Positions 17,694-28,400 are shown, counted from the stretch's first letter. The stretch is 64,000 bases of DNA from Desulfovibrio mangrovi (GCF_026230175.1 NZ_CP104208.1:248001-312000); one strand, 5' to 3'. The notes: a model not told the origin generated them from the sequence alone. Made by a program: numbers and translations.

Positions 17694-19238
17694 GTGAGAG
17701 GTATTTTTTTAGTCAGGCAGCATGTTGTGTTTGTCGTGAGCATGCTTCTTTTGGGGGGTATGTATTTTCAGGATATGCAAACTTTGGCCGGGCTGTGGAG
17801 CGGTGAAGACTATTCACACTGCTACCTGGTTCCGTTGATGGTTGGCTACCTAGTTTGGACTGACCGCAAGTCGCTCAGTGATCATACTGGCGGTAGGCCC
17901 TTGCTTGGATTCATACTGCTTGTATTTGCCGCAGTCCTGTTGCTGGTAGGCCGGCTAGGTGCTTTGCAGACGCTTGTATACCTTTCCATGCTGTTCGCCA
18001 TACTTGCTTCCGTTTTGATTGCTTACGGCGGCAGGCTTGCAACCCGATTGTGGTATCCTTTCTTGATTGCTCTGTTCATGATTCCTCCTCCAGCATTCAT
18101 TGATAATCTGATGAGTCTGCGGCTGAAACTGATCTCCTCGCAACTGGCAGAATGGTTGCTGAGAGCCGCATTTGTTCCAGTGTATAGAGAGGGGAACCTC
18201 ATAGATATTGGAGTCATTCGTCTTCAGGTTGTGGATGCATGCAGCGGTCTGCGCTACCTATGGCCATCTTTTCTGATGAGCCTGCTTATGGGGCGTCTTT
18301 TTCTGAAGAAGTATCGGCTCATATGCTTTCTTGTCCTTATGTCCATGCCAGTTACGGTGATTGCGAACGCTTTCCGGATAATGATGGCCGGGGTTCTTGC
18401 CAAGTATGTTGATCCGGCACTGGCAGAAGGTTTTTTTCATGATTTTTCCGGTTGGCTTGTCTATGTGATTGTACTCATTGTTCTCGGTGGTTGCGTGTAT
18501 CTTCTCCGGTCTAGGGATGCAGGCGAGGGACAATCGGGTTCTGCCCTCGTTGAACGCTTCCTCTTTAAGGGGGCTCAGCGGGGCTCCGTTCCGGCTGCGT
18601 GGCATGGAATTCTTGCTATGGGGATCCTGGTGGGAATGTTGGCAGTCCGTTTTTTTCTTGTCGACACGCAACTTATCCAGACACGCATTGCATTCACTCA
18701 TTTTCCGCAAAATATTGGCGAGTGGCAGGGAGAGCGAGTGTTCTTGTCCAACGAGGCGCTCAATAGTCTTGGGGTAGATGATTACTATAACGGAGTTTTT
18801 TATAGTAGTAGTCATAAAAATCAGGCGCATACGCTTGTTGCATGGTATGACACCCAGACTGCCAGCCGCGCTGCGCATGCGCCCACATCCTGTCTTCTGG
18901 GGGGCGGCTGGCTCATGGAGAGCAAGCAGGTGCTTACTCCTAACGCGGCTCGCAGCTTCCCTGTGGGACAGATTGTATTGAGTAGGAATGGACGTCGTTT
19001 GATATCCAATTTCTGTTTTCTGCAGCGAGGCAGAGTTGTTACCAGCGAGTGGCTCAATAAGCTGTATCTGGTCTACGACGGGATTATTATGCACAGGAGT
19101 GATGGTGCATTGGTCCGGGTAGAAATGCCTTTGCATGAGAATCAATCAATTGAAGAGGGCCAGTTGGTGCTGGATGACTATGTAGGAAGCTTGCGTGTGG
19201 CTCTGATGTCCTATCTTCCTAAGGACTATGCTCATTAA
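17694..19238 (+). CDS. Exosortase with fused EpsI domain (XrtD-like)
   Basis: Inner-membrane cysteine transpeptidase that cleaves C-terminal sorting signals of exported proteins. With the GTG at 17694 it has 514 residues. Multiple membrane helices span 1-275 and contain the catalytic triad Cys183 (DACSGLRYLWP), Arg228 (ANAFRIMMAG) and His249 (FFHDFSGW). The C-terminal 220 residues form the EpsI domain (FPQNIGEWQGERV, APTSCLLGGGW, LYLVYDGIIMH). The open frame extends back to 17439, inside the ATPase gene, but those residues are not protein-like. GGAGGG lies just upstream of 17694, so the start is likely but not certain. A fused EpsI is typical of the XrtD type. Confidence 0.92.
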   Translation: MRGIFLVRQHVVFVVSMLLLGGMYFQDMQTLAGLWSGEDYSHCYLVPLMVGYLVWTDRKSLSDHTGGRPLLGFILLVFAAVLLLVGRLGALQTLVYLSMLFAILASVLIAYGGRLATRLWYPFLIALFMIPPPAFIDNLMSLRLKLISSQLAEWLLRAAFVPVYREGNLIDIGVIRLQVVDACSGLRYLWPSFLMSLLMGRLFLKKYRLICFLVLMSMPVTVIANAFRIMMAGVLAKYVDPALAEGFFHDFSGWLVYVIVLIVLGGCVYLLRSRDAGEGQSGSALVERFLFKGAQRGSVPAAWHGILAMGILVGMLAVRFFLVDTQLIQTRIAFTHFPQNIGEWQGERVFLSNEALNSLGVDDYYNGVFYSSSHKNQAHTLVAWYDTQTASRAAHAPTSCLLGGGWLMESKQVLTPNAARSFPVGQIVLSRNGRRLISNFCFLQRGRVVTSEWLNKLYLVYDGIIMHRSDGALVRVEMPLHENQSIEEGQLVLDDYVGSLRVALMSYLPKDYAH

Positions 19239-19254
19239 TTGTGAGGGTTGTGAG

Positions 19255-20664
19255 ATGTATAGAGAACAGGTCTTTGTCGCAACCAATGTCGCCATCATCC
19301 TTGATGGCCTAGTCTCAATAATCGCAGGGTACGGAGCCTACTACTTTCGTTGGTATCTGGGGGATGGGGGATGGAGTATGGACTCAGGCCTGTTCATTTC
19401 CATTGTTCTCACTCTGATGTTCTTGAATTCGTATGTCATGAATCGACTTGGTTTCTATGATGAAGATTTTAGACCTCCGCTTTGGCAGGCGCTGAAAAAG
19501 GTTGTTGTTGCAGTTGGTATTGATTTTAGCCTTCTTGCTATGGGGTTGTATCTTGCCAATATTGATGGTGTGTCGCGGTACTTCATTGGGATGTGTGCAT
19601 TGCTTTGTTTTATGGGTTTTATGACGGTTCGTTGCCTTATGTTTCAATTCTTCAAGACGAAGAGTGGGGCATATCGGGTGCGTCGTATTTTGCTCGTAGG
19701 TAGTACTGATAGGGTTGAGCCGGTTTTCGAAGCTCTTCAGGAAATGAAAAGCTGGGGACATGCGGTCATTGGCTGGCTTACGGTGGGAGAACAGCGAGAT
19801 ATTCCCGGCCTTGTTAAGTTGGGCCGGCTCGGTGATTTTGATTCCGTAGTAGCCGACAGAGATGTTGATGAAGTGTTTTTTGCCCTGCCGACCTCTCAGC
19901 CCTTCAATTTGAAGAACAATGTCGAGCTTTGTAAGGATATGGGGCTTACTGTCCGCATTTTGCCAGCCATGTTCGATCCCGCAGACCGGGTGCAGGGCTT
20001 GAGGGTGGAGGATGTCAATTCCATCCCAACTCTTACTATCTACGGAACCCAGATCAATGCCAGTGGCATGTTTTACAAGAGGATCATGGATATTCTGGGG
20101 GGCGTTGTCGGGTTCATGCTCTTTGCCTTGATGTATATACCCATTGCCATTGCTATCAAGCTGAATGACCCGGGGCCTGTTTTGTTCAGTCAGAACCGGG
20201 TGGGTAAGAATAACCGAATTTTCAAGCTGTATAAATTCCGCTCTATGTATATGGATGCAGAGGCCCGCAAAAAGGAGCTGATGGCCCAGAACGAGATGGA
20301 CGGGCACATGTTCAAGATGAAGGATGACCCCCGTGTAACTAAGGTGGGGCGTTTCTTGCGCAGGACTTCACTGGATGAGTTTCCGCAGTTTATCAATGTC
20401 ATCCGCGGGGAAATGAGCCTTGTTGGCACTCGTCCGCCTACGCCAGACGAAGTGCGGGAATACAAGAAATGGCAACGCAGGCGGGTTTCAATGAAGCCCG
20501 GAATAACAGGCCTCTGGCAGGTCTCCGGGCGTAATACGATTAGAAGTTTTGAAGAAGTGGTGAAACTTGATCTTGCATACATCGATGGCTGGCGGTTCTT
20601 ACGGGACATCGAGATTCTGTTTAGAACGGTTTGGGTTATCATGAAAAAGGAAGGGGCATCATGA
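19255..20664 (+). CDS. Initiating sugar-phosphate transferase (polyprenyl glycosylphosphotransferase, PEP-CTERM type)
   Basis: A 469-residue inner-membrane enzyme that transfers hexose-1-phosphate from a nucleotide sugar onto undecaprenyl phosphate, the first step of repeat-unit synthesis. Four hydrophobic helices lie in the first 140 residues, a Rossmann-like middle domain follows, and then a further membrane helix (GVVGFMLFALMYIPIAIAI). The catalytic C-terminal domain contains KLYKFRSMYMDAE, RRTSLDEFPQFINVIRGEMSLVG and the closing PGITGLWQVSGRN. ATG at 19255 follows GTGAG. Translationally coupled to the next gene (ATGA at 20661). Confidence 0.93.
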   Translation: MYREQVFVATNVAIILDGLVSIIAGYGAYYFRWYLGDGGWSMDSGLFISIVLTLMFLNSYVMNRLGFYDEDFRPPLWQALKKVVVAVGIDFSLLAMGLYLANIDGVSRYFIGMCALLCFMGFMTVRCLMFQFFKTKSGAYRVRRILLVGSTDRVEPVFEALQEMKSWGHAVIGWLTVGEQRDIPGLVKLGRLGDFDSVVADRDVDEVFFALPTSQPFNLKNNVELCKDMGLTVRILPAMFDPADRVQGLRVEDVNSIPTLTIYGTQINASGMFYKRIMDILGGVVGFMLFALMYIPIAIAIKLNDPGPVLFSQNRVGKNNRIFKLYKFRSMYMDAEARKKELMAQNEMDGHMFKMKDDPRVTKVGRFLRRTSLDEFPQFINVIRGEMSLVGTRPPTPDEVREYKKWQRRRVSMKPGITGLWQVSGRNTIRSFEEVVKLDLAYIDGWRFLRDIEILFRTVWVIMKKEGAS

Positions 20665-23060
20665 TATTGTCCAAGGGGGGGCGTATGTTATTTAAGGTTC
20701 TTGTCCGTTCTCTTGTTATATTGCTGCTCGCATTGCTTGTGGCATGCAGTTCGGCAGAAGAGCGTAAGGTCGAACTTGTAGAAAGCGGGAATACTTTGTT
20801 TGAGCAGGGCAATGCTGCCGAGGCTCGTCTGGAGGCTAAGAATGCCCTGAAAATTGATCCCAAGTATGCACCAGCATATGTCCTTCTGGCCAAGTGCAGT
20901 ATTAGGGAACAGAATTGGCGGGGGGCCTTCGGTCAATACACTCAGGCCGTAGAATTGGCTCCGGACTCAATTGAAGCACATGCCGGGTTAGGGCAACTTT
21001 ACCTGCTTGCTGGTCAATACGACAAAGTCGAAGCAGAAGTGCAAGCAATGCGGGACTTGCAGCTGGATTCGCTCGAAGCCAATATGCTGCAGGCAGGCCT
21101 GTTTATTCAGACTGAAAAGTTTACTGAAGCTGAGGCGTTGCTGTCCAAACAACTGAAGGCATCGCCAGAGAATATGGATGTTAGGCTTGGGCTTGTAACA
21201 GTTTACGAGCGGAGAGGTGAGGCTCGTAAGGCCGAAACTGCTTTGCAGGAAGCTCTGGGCATGGCGCCGGAAAACAAGGTGTTGTTCTACAAGGCCGCGG
21301 TCATGGCAACATCTCAAGGAAAATATGAGCTTGCCGAGGCGAACTATCGCAAGTTGGGTGAACTTGTGGATGATAAGCCGTCAATCAGGCGGATGATCGC
21401 GCGCGTGCTGGAGCAGGCGGGCGAAGTGGAGCGCGCAGGCAAGGAGTATGAATCGCTTTTGGCATCTGCTCCTGATAACGTCGATTTCCGAATAGATTAT
21501 GTCGGGTTTCTGATTCGGAGCAAGAAATGGCCGGAGGCTGAGGCGGTTGTTCAGGCAGGTATGAAGGAGGACGTCAACGATATCCGGCTTGCTTTGGCTC
21601 AGGCTGACGTACTGCTTGCTCAGCGAAAGATTGATGAAGCCAAGGTGGCGCTTCGCAATGTTACGGTCGCGTATGCGGATAATCCGCAGGCACTCAAGGC
21701 CAAGGTTCGGCTTGGAGAAATATTGCTGCAGGAACGTGCCTACAAAGACGTCTTGATGGTTGTGAATGAAACAGGGGCGCAAGTTTCTGATCTTGGTATT
21801 CTGAAGCTGCGTGGAAAGGCGTATCTGGCGCTGGGCAAGCTTGAGGAGGCTGCCGCCGATTTGCGTATTGTATCTACAAAGAGCCCTGAAGATGTTGAAG
21901 CGCATACGTTGCTGGCGCAGGCATATATTGGTGTTGATAACAGCCTGATGGCCATCGAAGAATTGCATATCGCTCTTGAGAAGGATCCGGATTACGCTCC
22001 TGCGAATATGCTGTTGGTGAAATACTATACCCATCACGGGCATTGGGAAAAGGCCTTGGCTTTGGTTGGTGTACTCGCAGACAGGCATCCCGAAAAATAT
22101 GGCTATCAGTTGACCCTGGGGGACATTGAGCGTGTAAGAGGTAATGTAGCAGCGGCTGAAGCTCATTATGTAAAAGCTGGAACCATGCAGGATGGGAAGG
22201 CGGCTTCAAGTTTAAAGCTTGGAGACATGGCTCTGGGCAAAAAAGATTATGCCAAGGCTCTCGTCTGTTATGATGCTGTACTTGATGTTCATGCCGATTC
22301 AGCAATAGGCATTGAGCGTAAGATGATGACGCTTCTTGCCATGGGGCGGACAGACCAAGCCAAGGCATGGGGAGATGATTTGCTGGCCAGTTCGCCCGAT
22401 AGCGCCATCCTCTATGAGCTTATGGGGCGCGTGGCGTTGATTGATAGGAAGCAGGATGTCGCGGAGGCGCAATTCCGAAAGGCGAGTGAGTTGAGTCCGG
22501 AATGGGGTGTTCCCTACCGTCGCCTTATGGGGATCTATCTACGGGGTGGAAAGATTGCAGAAGCCAAGCAGGAGTGTCTGAGTGCGCTTCGTGGTAGTCC
22601 GGAAGCGCTCGGACCTGCATTCATGCTTGGACAATTGTATCAGTATGAGGGTGATAAAGTTAAGGCGGAAGAAATTTACCGGGCCTTGCTTGAGAAACAC
22701 CCCGAGTTTCTGGCTGCTGCAAATAACTTGGCCTACATTCTTTCGGAAGCTGTTGATCCTGCAAGACTCAATGAGGGGCTCGACCTGGCAAAGCTGGCAG
22801 TCCGGGATGGCAGTCCGGAGTCGCTGGACACGTTGGGGTGGCTGCATCATAAGCTTGGCAACTGGGAGCAGGCTATTGAGGCGCTTAAGGCAGCTCAGGA
22901 AAAGTTGCCTAAAAACGGTGCTGTTGCCTATCATCTGGTGACCGCCCTTGCTACCATAGGTAAGACTGATGAAGCCAAACGCATTGGTCGTAACGCGCTT
23001 AAAGATATTTCAGAGTTTCCGGAAAAGAAAAAATTGGAGGAGTTGCTCGCTGCAATCTAG
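20661..23060 (+). CDS. prsT: TPR-repeat lipoprotein of the PEP-CTERM system (PrsT-like)
   Basis: A 799-residue lipoprotein. The signal peptide with lipobox LLVAC (Cys near 28) is followed by about twenty tetratricopeptide-like helical pairs (for example AEARLEAKNALKIDPKYAPAYVLLAKC) across the whole length. Such proteins are paired with exosortase loci and are thought to scaffold export or assembly in the periplasm. Start at 20661, whose ATG overlaps the preceding stop and has AAGGAAGGGG upstream; an ATG at 20685 is an alternative that keeps the signal peptide. It ends the biosynthesis operon, followed by a strong terminator. Confidence 0.92.
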   Translation: MILSKGGRMLFKVLVRSLVILLLALLVACSSAEERKVELVESGNTLFEQGNAAEARLEAKNALKIDPKYAPAYVLLAKCSIREQNWRGAFGQYTQAVELAPDSIEAHAGLGQLYLLAGQYDKVEAEVQAMRDLQLDSLEANMLQAGLFIQTEKFTEAEALLSKQLKASPENMDVRLGLVTVYERRGEARKAETALQEALGMAPENKVLFYKAAVMATSQGKYELAEANYRKLGELVDDKPSIRRMIARVLEQAGEVERAGKEYESLLASAPDNVDFRIDYVGFLIRSKKWPEAEAVVQAGMKEDVNDIRLALAQADVLLAQRKIDEAKVALRNVTVAYADNPQALKAKVRLGEILLQERAYKDVLMVVNETGAQVSDLGILKLRGKAYLALGKLEEAAADLRIVSTKSPEDVEAHTLLAQAYIGVDNSLMAIEELHIALEKDPDYAPANMLLVKYYTHHGHWEKALALVGVLADRHPEKYGYQLTLGDIERVRGNVAAAEAHYVKAGTMQDGKAASSLKLGDMALGKKDYAKALVCYDAVLDVHADSAIGIERKMMTLLAMGRTDQAKAWGDDLLASSPDSAILYELMGRVALIDRKQDVAEAQFRKASELSPEWGVPYRRLMGIYLRGGKIAEAKQECLSALRGSPEALGPAFMLGQLYQYEGDKVKAEEIYRALLEKHPEFLAAANNLAYILSEAVDPARLNEGLDLAKLAVRDGSPESLDTLGWLHHKLGNWEQAIEALKAAQEKLPKNGAVAYHLVTALATIGKTDEAKRIGRNALKDISEFPEKKKLEELLAAI

Positions 23061-23079
23061 CCTATAGTTAAATGAATCG

Positions 23080-23119
23080 AAAAATCCAGACGGGGCACCT
23101 GTATCCAGTCTGGATTTTT
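23080..23119 (+). terminator. Terminator of the export/exosortase operon
   Basis: A 12-bp stem AAAAATCCAGAC/GTCTGGATTTTT around a 16-base loop, followed by C then TTTG. The symmetric A/T ends make it usable in both directions. Confidence 0.9.
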
Positions 23120-23239
23120 CTTTGTTATTTCAATTGAGTATAGGGGGGCTTTTGTTGTGGTGGCTGGAAAAGGTGGAAACGGAATGAGGATTGCGTTTGT
23201 GTGTCTATAACTTGTTGGTATTGTGAATATATATGGTGT

Positions 23240-23254
23240 TGGCATGTTATTTTC
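23240..23254 (+). promoter_or_regulatory. Sigma-54-like promoter driving the riboswitch leader
   Basis: TGGCAT, five bases, TTTC. The spacing is exact; the -12 element has T for G. The predicted start, about 12 bases downstream, falls at the first base of the c-di-GMP aptamer. Confidence 0.5.
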
Positions 23255-23262
23255 ATATGACT

Positions 23263-23342
23263 CGTAGCCAAACCTGTCGTGAGGCAGGGACGGAAAGCCA
23301 CGGGCCTTCTTAAAAATGGGGGGAGGTAGCCGGGTTGCCAGC
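23263..23342 (+). ncRNA. Cyclic di-GMP-I (GEMM) riboswitch
   Basis: The leader contains the conserved aptamer elements in order. GCCAAACCTG begins the first helix; its loop GTGA is a GNRA tetraloop closed by CTGTC/GGCAG. Then come the invariant core GGGACGGAAAGCCACGGGCC, a second helix, and the closing GGTAGCCGGGTTGCC. These are the hallmarks of the class I c-di-GMP aptamer. A small GCAG...CTGC hairpin (23341-23356) and the ribosome binding site AAGGAGG (23379-23385) follow, so control could act on translation or elongation. It precedes a sorted secreted protein. Confidence 0.93.
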
Positions 23343-23390
23343 AGGGATGGGCTCTGCCGACAATGTGGTTGATCTTTTAAGGAGGTCTAT

Positions 23391-23957
23391 ATGAAAAGTG
23401 TTTTTAAGGTTCTCATGCTTGTGAGCATGTTGATCGCAGAGCCTCTTTCAGGTGCTGCGAGTGCTTCAGTTAACTATGATTATACCATCGATTTTAATGA
23501 TGGTGTCTCTTACATGGGGGTGGCCGATTATTATAGAGAATCAACGGGCGTTGAGTTTAGTAGTGGGTGGATATTCGGTGGTGGTTCCAATAAATACTCT
23601 ATCGCACTACCAGAAAGTATTGGTGAAAATGTTGTTGGTTCTGTGATTACGTTTAATAAGCCTGTAACTGATGTGTCGTTCAGTTATCGTGGTGATTCTG
23701 TTATGATTCTGCGCGATGAATATGGCGTTAAAGCAGATGATTACCATGCGACTGCATCGTTTGATAGTGGTAATATTTATTTTTCATCTCTGGCATGCGG
23801 ATTAAAGAGTATTTTTACAATAGAAATTGCTAGTATGAATGGGTTAGTTATTGTTGATGATTTGTCGCTTAAGGTGGCTCCGACTCCTATTCCAGGAACT
23901 CTTTGGATGCTAATATCCGGTATGCTTGGACTCTTGGGGGTGCGTCGCTTTGTATAA
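23391..23957 (+). CDS. Secreted protein with P-I-P-G C-terminal exosortase signal
   Basis: A 188-residue exported protein of unknown function. The signal peptide (1-26, ending GAASAS) precedes a beta-rich, Gly/Ser/Asp-rich body (NYDYTIDFNDGVSY, YRGDSVMILRDEYG). The C terminus has PTPIPGTLWML, a hydrophobic helix, and GVRRF, the tripartite motif-helix-arginine layout of PEP-CTERM-class sorting signals. It is the only gene under the GEMM riboswitch, so it is probably a c-di-GMP-controlled matrix component and substrate of the exosortase at 17694. Strong AAGGAGG ribosome binding site. Followed by a terminator. Confidence 0.85.
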   Translation: MKSVFKVLMLVSMLIAEPLSGAASASVNYDYTIDFNDGVSYMGVADYYRESTGVEFSSGWIFGGGSNKYSIALPESIGENVVGSVITFNKPVTDVSFSYRGDSVMILRDEYGVKADDYHATASFDSGNIYFSSLACGLKSIFTIEIASMNGLVIVDDLSLKVAPTPIPGTLWMLISGMLGLLGVRRFV

Positions 23958-23982
23958 CTCCTGTTATAGTTGTCTCAACAGG

Positions 23983-24012
23983 CCGCCAGCATTAGGTTGC
24001 TGGCGGTTTTTT
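23983..24012 (+). terminator. Terminator after the riboswitch-controlled gene
   Basis: CCGCCAGC/GCTGGCGG stem with an 8-base loop, followed by TTTTTT. Confidence 0.92.
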
Positions 24013-24189
24013 GTGCATTGGATTACGGTTAAAGAGATGTGCTCGGTAATCCTTCCCCCTCAGGGCGGTGGCTGAGTTTGGCGCGAGTTTAAGCCTCCCC
24101 TAGTTAGTGCTGCCCGAAGGTAGAGACCTTCTGGGGTGGATTGATTTTTAAATACTCAGTCAGATGATTGTTTCCCAATGAGTTATGGG

Positions 24190-25265
24190 GGGCGTTCCTC
24201 GTGATACAACTTTAGCCAATTCTCGGTGATTTCCTTAACCTCCGAGAGGCTGCCAACAGGTAGAAGTTCAGAGCTCCGTTCGGTACGTTCTGTTGAACCG
24301 CTCCACATACGAGTTTTGAGTGGGCTTGCCCGGTTGAATGAAATCCAGTTCTACCATGCCCCTCAACCCATTCAGCCATCTGGTTCGATACATATTCCGA
24401 TCCCTTGTCCGTTCTCGTCATCTCCGGGTGCCCCCCCGCGCGCCATGTCCGGACCCCGTAATTTCTGGGTGGCGGGGAGGCTGGTCTCAACTTCGATGAC
24501 GAGGCATTCACGGCTGTAATCATCCATCATGTTGATCGTGCGGAACTGTTGTCCGCTGGAAGCGAGTCATGCATGATGTCCACGAACCAGCAGCAGTTGA
24601 CTAGTGGTGGCACGGCCAGTGGTTGCTGATAGTTGGGCGGGAGTCGCTTTCCCCTTTATGGCGCAAATGTAGCTTCAGTTGGCGGCAGATGCGATGGGTC
24701 CGTTTGTGATTTCTTCGGTATTCCTGTCGCCGCAACGTGCTGGACAGTTTGCCAAATCCATATCGAGGGTATCTGTCGGCCAACCGTATGAGCGTCTCGA
24801 CAACATCGGTGTTGTTTTGCGGAGTCGGTGCATAGGTGTATAGCGTTTGGCTGATGAGCATGATGGCACATGCCCTTCGCACGTTCATCCCGAAATCATC
24901 GCGAGTGTAATCGACGATCTCCCGCTTCTCGGCTGGACTCAAAGCTCTTTTGCGATGATGTCCTTTAAAACCTCGTGCTCAAGGCTGAGGTTGGCGAACA
25001 TGCGCTTGAGCTTGCGGTTTTCTTCCTCAAGCTCCTTGAGGTGTTTAATGTCCGTAGCCTCCATGCCGCAGTACTTGAATTTCCATTTGTAGTACATGGC
25101 CTGACTTGCACCGTGTTCGCGGCAAACGACAGCTACCGTGCGGCCGCCTTCTGTTTCCTTCAGAATCCGAATGATCTGGCTTTCCGTGAATCGAGATTTT
25201 CTGCATTGCCTTCTCCTTGAAGGCAGTTTGCCAGAAGTCTCTACTATTCGCTGGTCCAATTTTAG
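24190..25265 (-). pseudogene. Decayed IS3-family insertion sequence (orfA plus fragmented orfB)
   Basis: Minus strand. The orfA part (about 25213-24939) reads RKSRFTESQIIRILKETEGG, then the HTH and a leucine-rich coil ending LKDIIAKEL, as in the IS407/ISR1 group. The ribosome binding site and ATG (25211) are one base out of frame with it, so a one-base indel has broken the start. orfB is scattered over at least two frames: REIVDYTRDDFGMNVRRACA (from 24942) through RYPRYGFGKL, then a segment with TRTDKGSEYVSNQMAEW containing the catalytic Asp. No clear terminal inverted repeats were found. Confidence 0.82.
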
Positions 25266-25367
25266 GGGAATACAACACGAGCATAGGGGGAACGGCCCTA
25301 TGTTCTGCAGGTGGTGAGCAAAGGAGGTGGGGCTCTATAAAGGGGGGAGGGCAAGGAGGCGGAGAGG

Positions 25368-25404
25368 AAAAGGGCTGTCATGCACGGATGCAGACAGCCC
25401 TTTT
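25368..25404 (-). terminator. Terminator of the RTX adhesin gene
   Basis: AAAAGGGCTGTC/GACAGCCCTTTT stem around a 13-base loop, 19 bases beyond the stop. The minus strand ends in TTTT. Confidence 0.88.
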
Positions 25405-25422
25405 ATTCTTGTGTGAAGAGTT

Positions 25423-28400
25423 CTATATAATTATGGTGTTGGTGATTAGCAACTGCTGGATAAGATCGGCTTCTGTGCTGTTTGTGATAGATTGGAATAC
25501 GATTATCTGGTCGATATTGCCATCGCCATGTGACGATACTGCAAGAGCAGTGTTGCCATCAACGACCGTAGTGGAGATGTAGTCTCCAATGTTGTATTCA
25601 TTAGCTCCCTGTAGCAACTCGTGCAGATTGAGAACGTCTTCTCCAATTGTAAGGTTTTGTATTGTATCTGTATGGTGCTCGTTAACATTAAGGGACGTAT
25701 GGTCATGTGTAAAAAGGAATATGTCATTGCCGGTGCCGCCGTTCAGAATGTCGTTTCCAGCGCCGCCGTCCAGAATGTCGTTTCCTTCGCCGCCGTTCAG
25801 AATGTCGTTTCCAGCGCCACCGATGAGGGCGTCGTTGCCGGCGCCGCCAGAAAGGATGTCATTGTCGCTCAACAGGGAGAATGCAGTGCCGCCAACCAGC
25901 ACGTCGTTGCCGTTTCCTCCGGTAAGGACGTCGTTGCCACCATGTCCCAATATTAAGGCGTGGTTGTCTGGATCTGATGTGATGTAGTCATTAGCATCTG
26001 TACCTTGCTTCCAGTGAAGCTGTATTGTAGAGGTGGAATGGTCTCCTTCCGCATTCGTTGCAGAGATGGTGACCAGTTCATCGACTGTTTTGTGGAGGCT
26101 TGTTGTTTCAAAGTATTGGTTTACTTTGCCCTCGAGCCCACCATAACTGTATTTATAGCTTAAGTTTTCGCCAGCAAAGAGGTGGTCTAAGTCATAAATA
26201 TAGTACTCTTTATCCATATCTGCGTACCATGCTTCAAAAGCAGGCGTGAATTCTGACAGGGCAACAGGTGTATTAGTTAGGTGGACGGTTAGCGTGTGTG
26301 TGTCGATGCCGGATTGAGCGATATCATGAGCGGTAATTGTAACTTGGAAAGGGTTATCAAGATTGTCAGCAAATGCCGTTGGATCATTCATGAGCAGATT
26401 GTACATGTTGCCAGATTTCTCGATATGGAACCTGCTATCTTCTACTGACAATGTCACGGCATCTCCGTCAAACTCTTGTATGGAGAATGAGGCAACAATC
26501 TTTGAGGGGTCATAGATGCTTGCTTGTACAGAATCAGGGGCATTGATGACCGGGTTATCATCCACAGTACCAATGTTGAGTGTTGCGGATCCGGGAGTTG
26601 CATGTACCCCATCCGTCACAGAGTATTCCATCTCAACGGTTCCACAAAAGTTGGTTGCAGGAGTGAAGGTGAATTGTTCGGTCGTCTCATCATATGTGAG
26701 ATTGAAGTTGTTTTCGCCCAGATAGCGGGAGTCTCCGGCTGAGTGATAAACCCATTTCCCGTTTTCGAAGGCCATTGTGCCAGCATTGGCTGTGGAACCA
26801 TCCGAAAGGGCAAAGGTAAGAAGCAGGGCCAGCGATTCTGGTTCTACGGACAGAGAACCTACCGTGTCATAGTCAATGGTATGTTGCATCAGGTCTGAGA
26901 GCGAAAAGGTGACCGGAACGGTATCTTCATCAACGCCCTTCTCCAGCAAAATTAGACTGGTTTTTGGGGCGTTATCGTTGGTGTCTGTGATGTTTAAGGT
27001 AAATGTCTGATACGAACTGTTGCCTGCTGTATCCGTAATGGTAACACCGATATTTTCGACTGAATGTCTCTGTTCATAATCGAGCAGATTTGCACCGGCC
27101 TCAGTAAGTGTTACTGCGCCGGTTGAAGAATCTATGGAGACGAGATCGCTGTTCGTTGCAAAGGTGACATCGTGTGCATCTACAGCTCCGAGGGTGCCGA
27201 TGAGAGCTCCGGCCGTTGTGTTTTCCGCCACATCAAATGATGCAGTCTCAAGTTGGGGCGGCGTTGCGTCAATTTCTACAATGAACGCGAGAGACTCGTT
27301 GCTTACATTGCCAGCAGCATCTGTTGCTGTAGCAGTGAATGAATGGGTGCCATCTGTAAGGTATATTTGGGGTGGTGCGGAGGCGATGTCGGCGGCGGGG
27401 GTGTCGATGGACATCCAAAGTTCATAGGTCCCGCTCGACACAACTGCTGACGTCCTGGGAAATGTGGAAACTGTTACGTAGTATGTTCCGTCGGCGGTGA
27501 CAGGATATCTAAGGTAGGAATCAAAACTGTGAATGGAGCCGTTGTCTAGTGGGTAGTGGTCATCATTGCTGGCGACTTGATTTCCATTGCTGTCATAAAG
27601 ATAGAGGTAGGAGTCGATAGAATCCGGATTGGCTAGCCCACCTTCTTTCATTCCATGGTCTATGTCGAGAATGAGAGTTTCCCCGGCTTTTAAGGAAAGT
27701 TGAATAAAGTCCTTATCGTGGGTTCCGCCATCGTCGTTGTCGGTCATCGTGCCCACAAAGCGGACGCTGGGGAGGGATGGAACTTCAGCATTTGCAGCGG
27801 CGGAACCTTTTACGGGAGCAAAGCTGGAGCGATCAATAATAATCGCAGTGTCGGGGCTGCCATTGGTTTCAGAAGTGTTTGAATCAGTTCTGCCGCCAGT
27901 AAAATCTGACTCGTTCATGGTTGAACTGTTGGCGAGGGTCCAGTGGCCAGTGCTGTCAGCATACGTTTGTCCGAGATAGGTTCCGTTGTCATACACGGTG
28001 ACGAGCGAACCTGCTTCTGCGGTACCTGAAAGTTCGATAAGGGTGTCGTTGGTGAGGAAGTCGCCATGAAGCCCTGTGTCTTCGGAAAATTCCAAGATTA
28101 CCGGGCGGGCGGGGGCTATTGTATCCAGTTCGGGTGTGCCACCGTCTTGCGACGTGTAGTTGGTGTAGGGTTCGTCGTAGACGCGTCTCAAGTCCTCGCT
28201 GTCTCCGCCTTGCCTGCTAGGCAACTCAAGGTTGGGCTCTCCCTCAGTATTAAGCTTCCCAAAGTCCGCAACATACTCAGATGTGCCGCCGCTCTTCACC
28301 TGAGTTCCCGCTGCCGTTTCAATATTGCCTGCTCCCAGAGACTGCAGGAATAGGTCGTCCACTTCTACCGTGGCGTCCTGAAAAGCCAGACGCGGGTGTT

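Noticed and set aside
19384-20307. 307-codon frame opposite the initiating transferase
   Set aside because: Shadow of a conserved gene; no ribosome binding site or domain.
25735-25870. Array of similar 27-base units resembling a CRISPR or tandem repeat
   Set aside because: The units are in frame with the adhesin and encode its GGxGNDxLxG calcium-binding repeats; spacers are absent.
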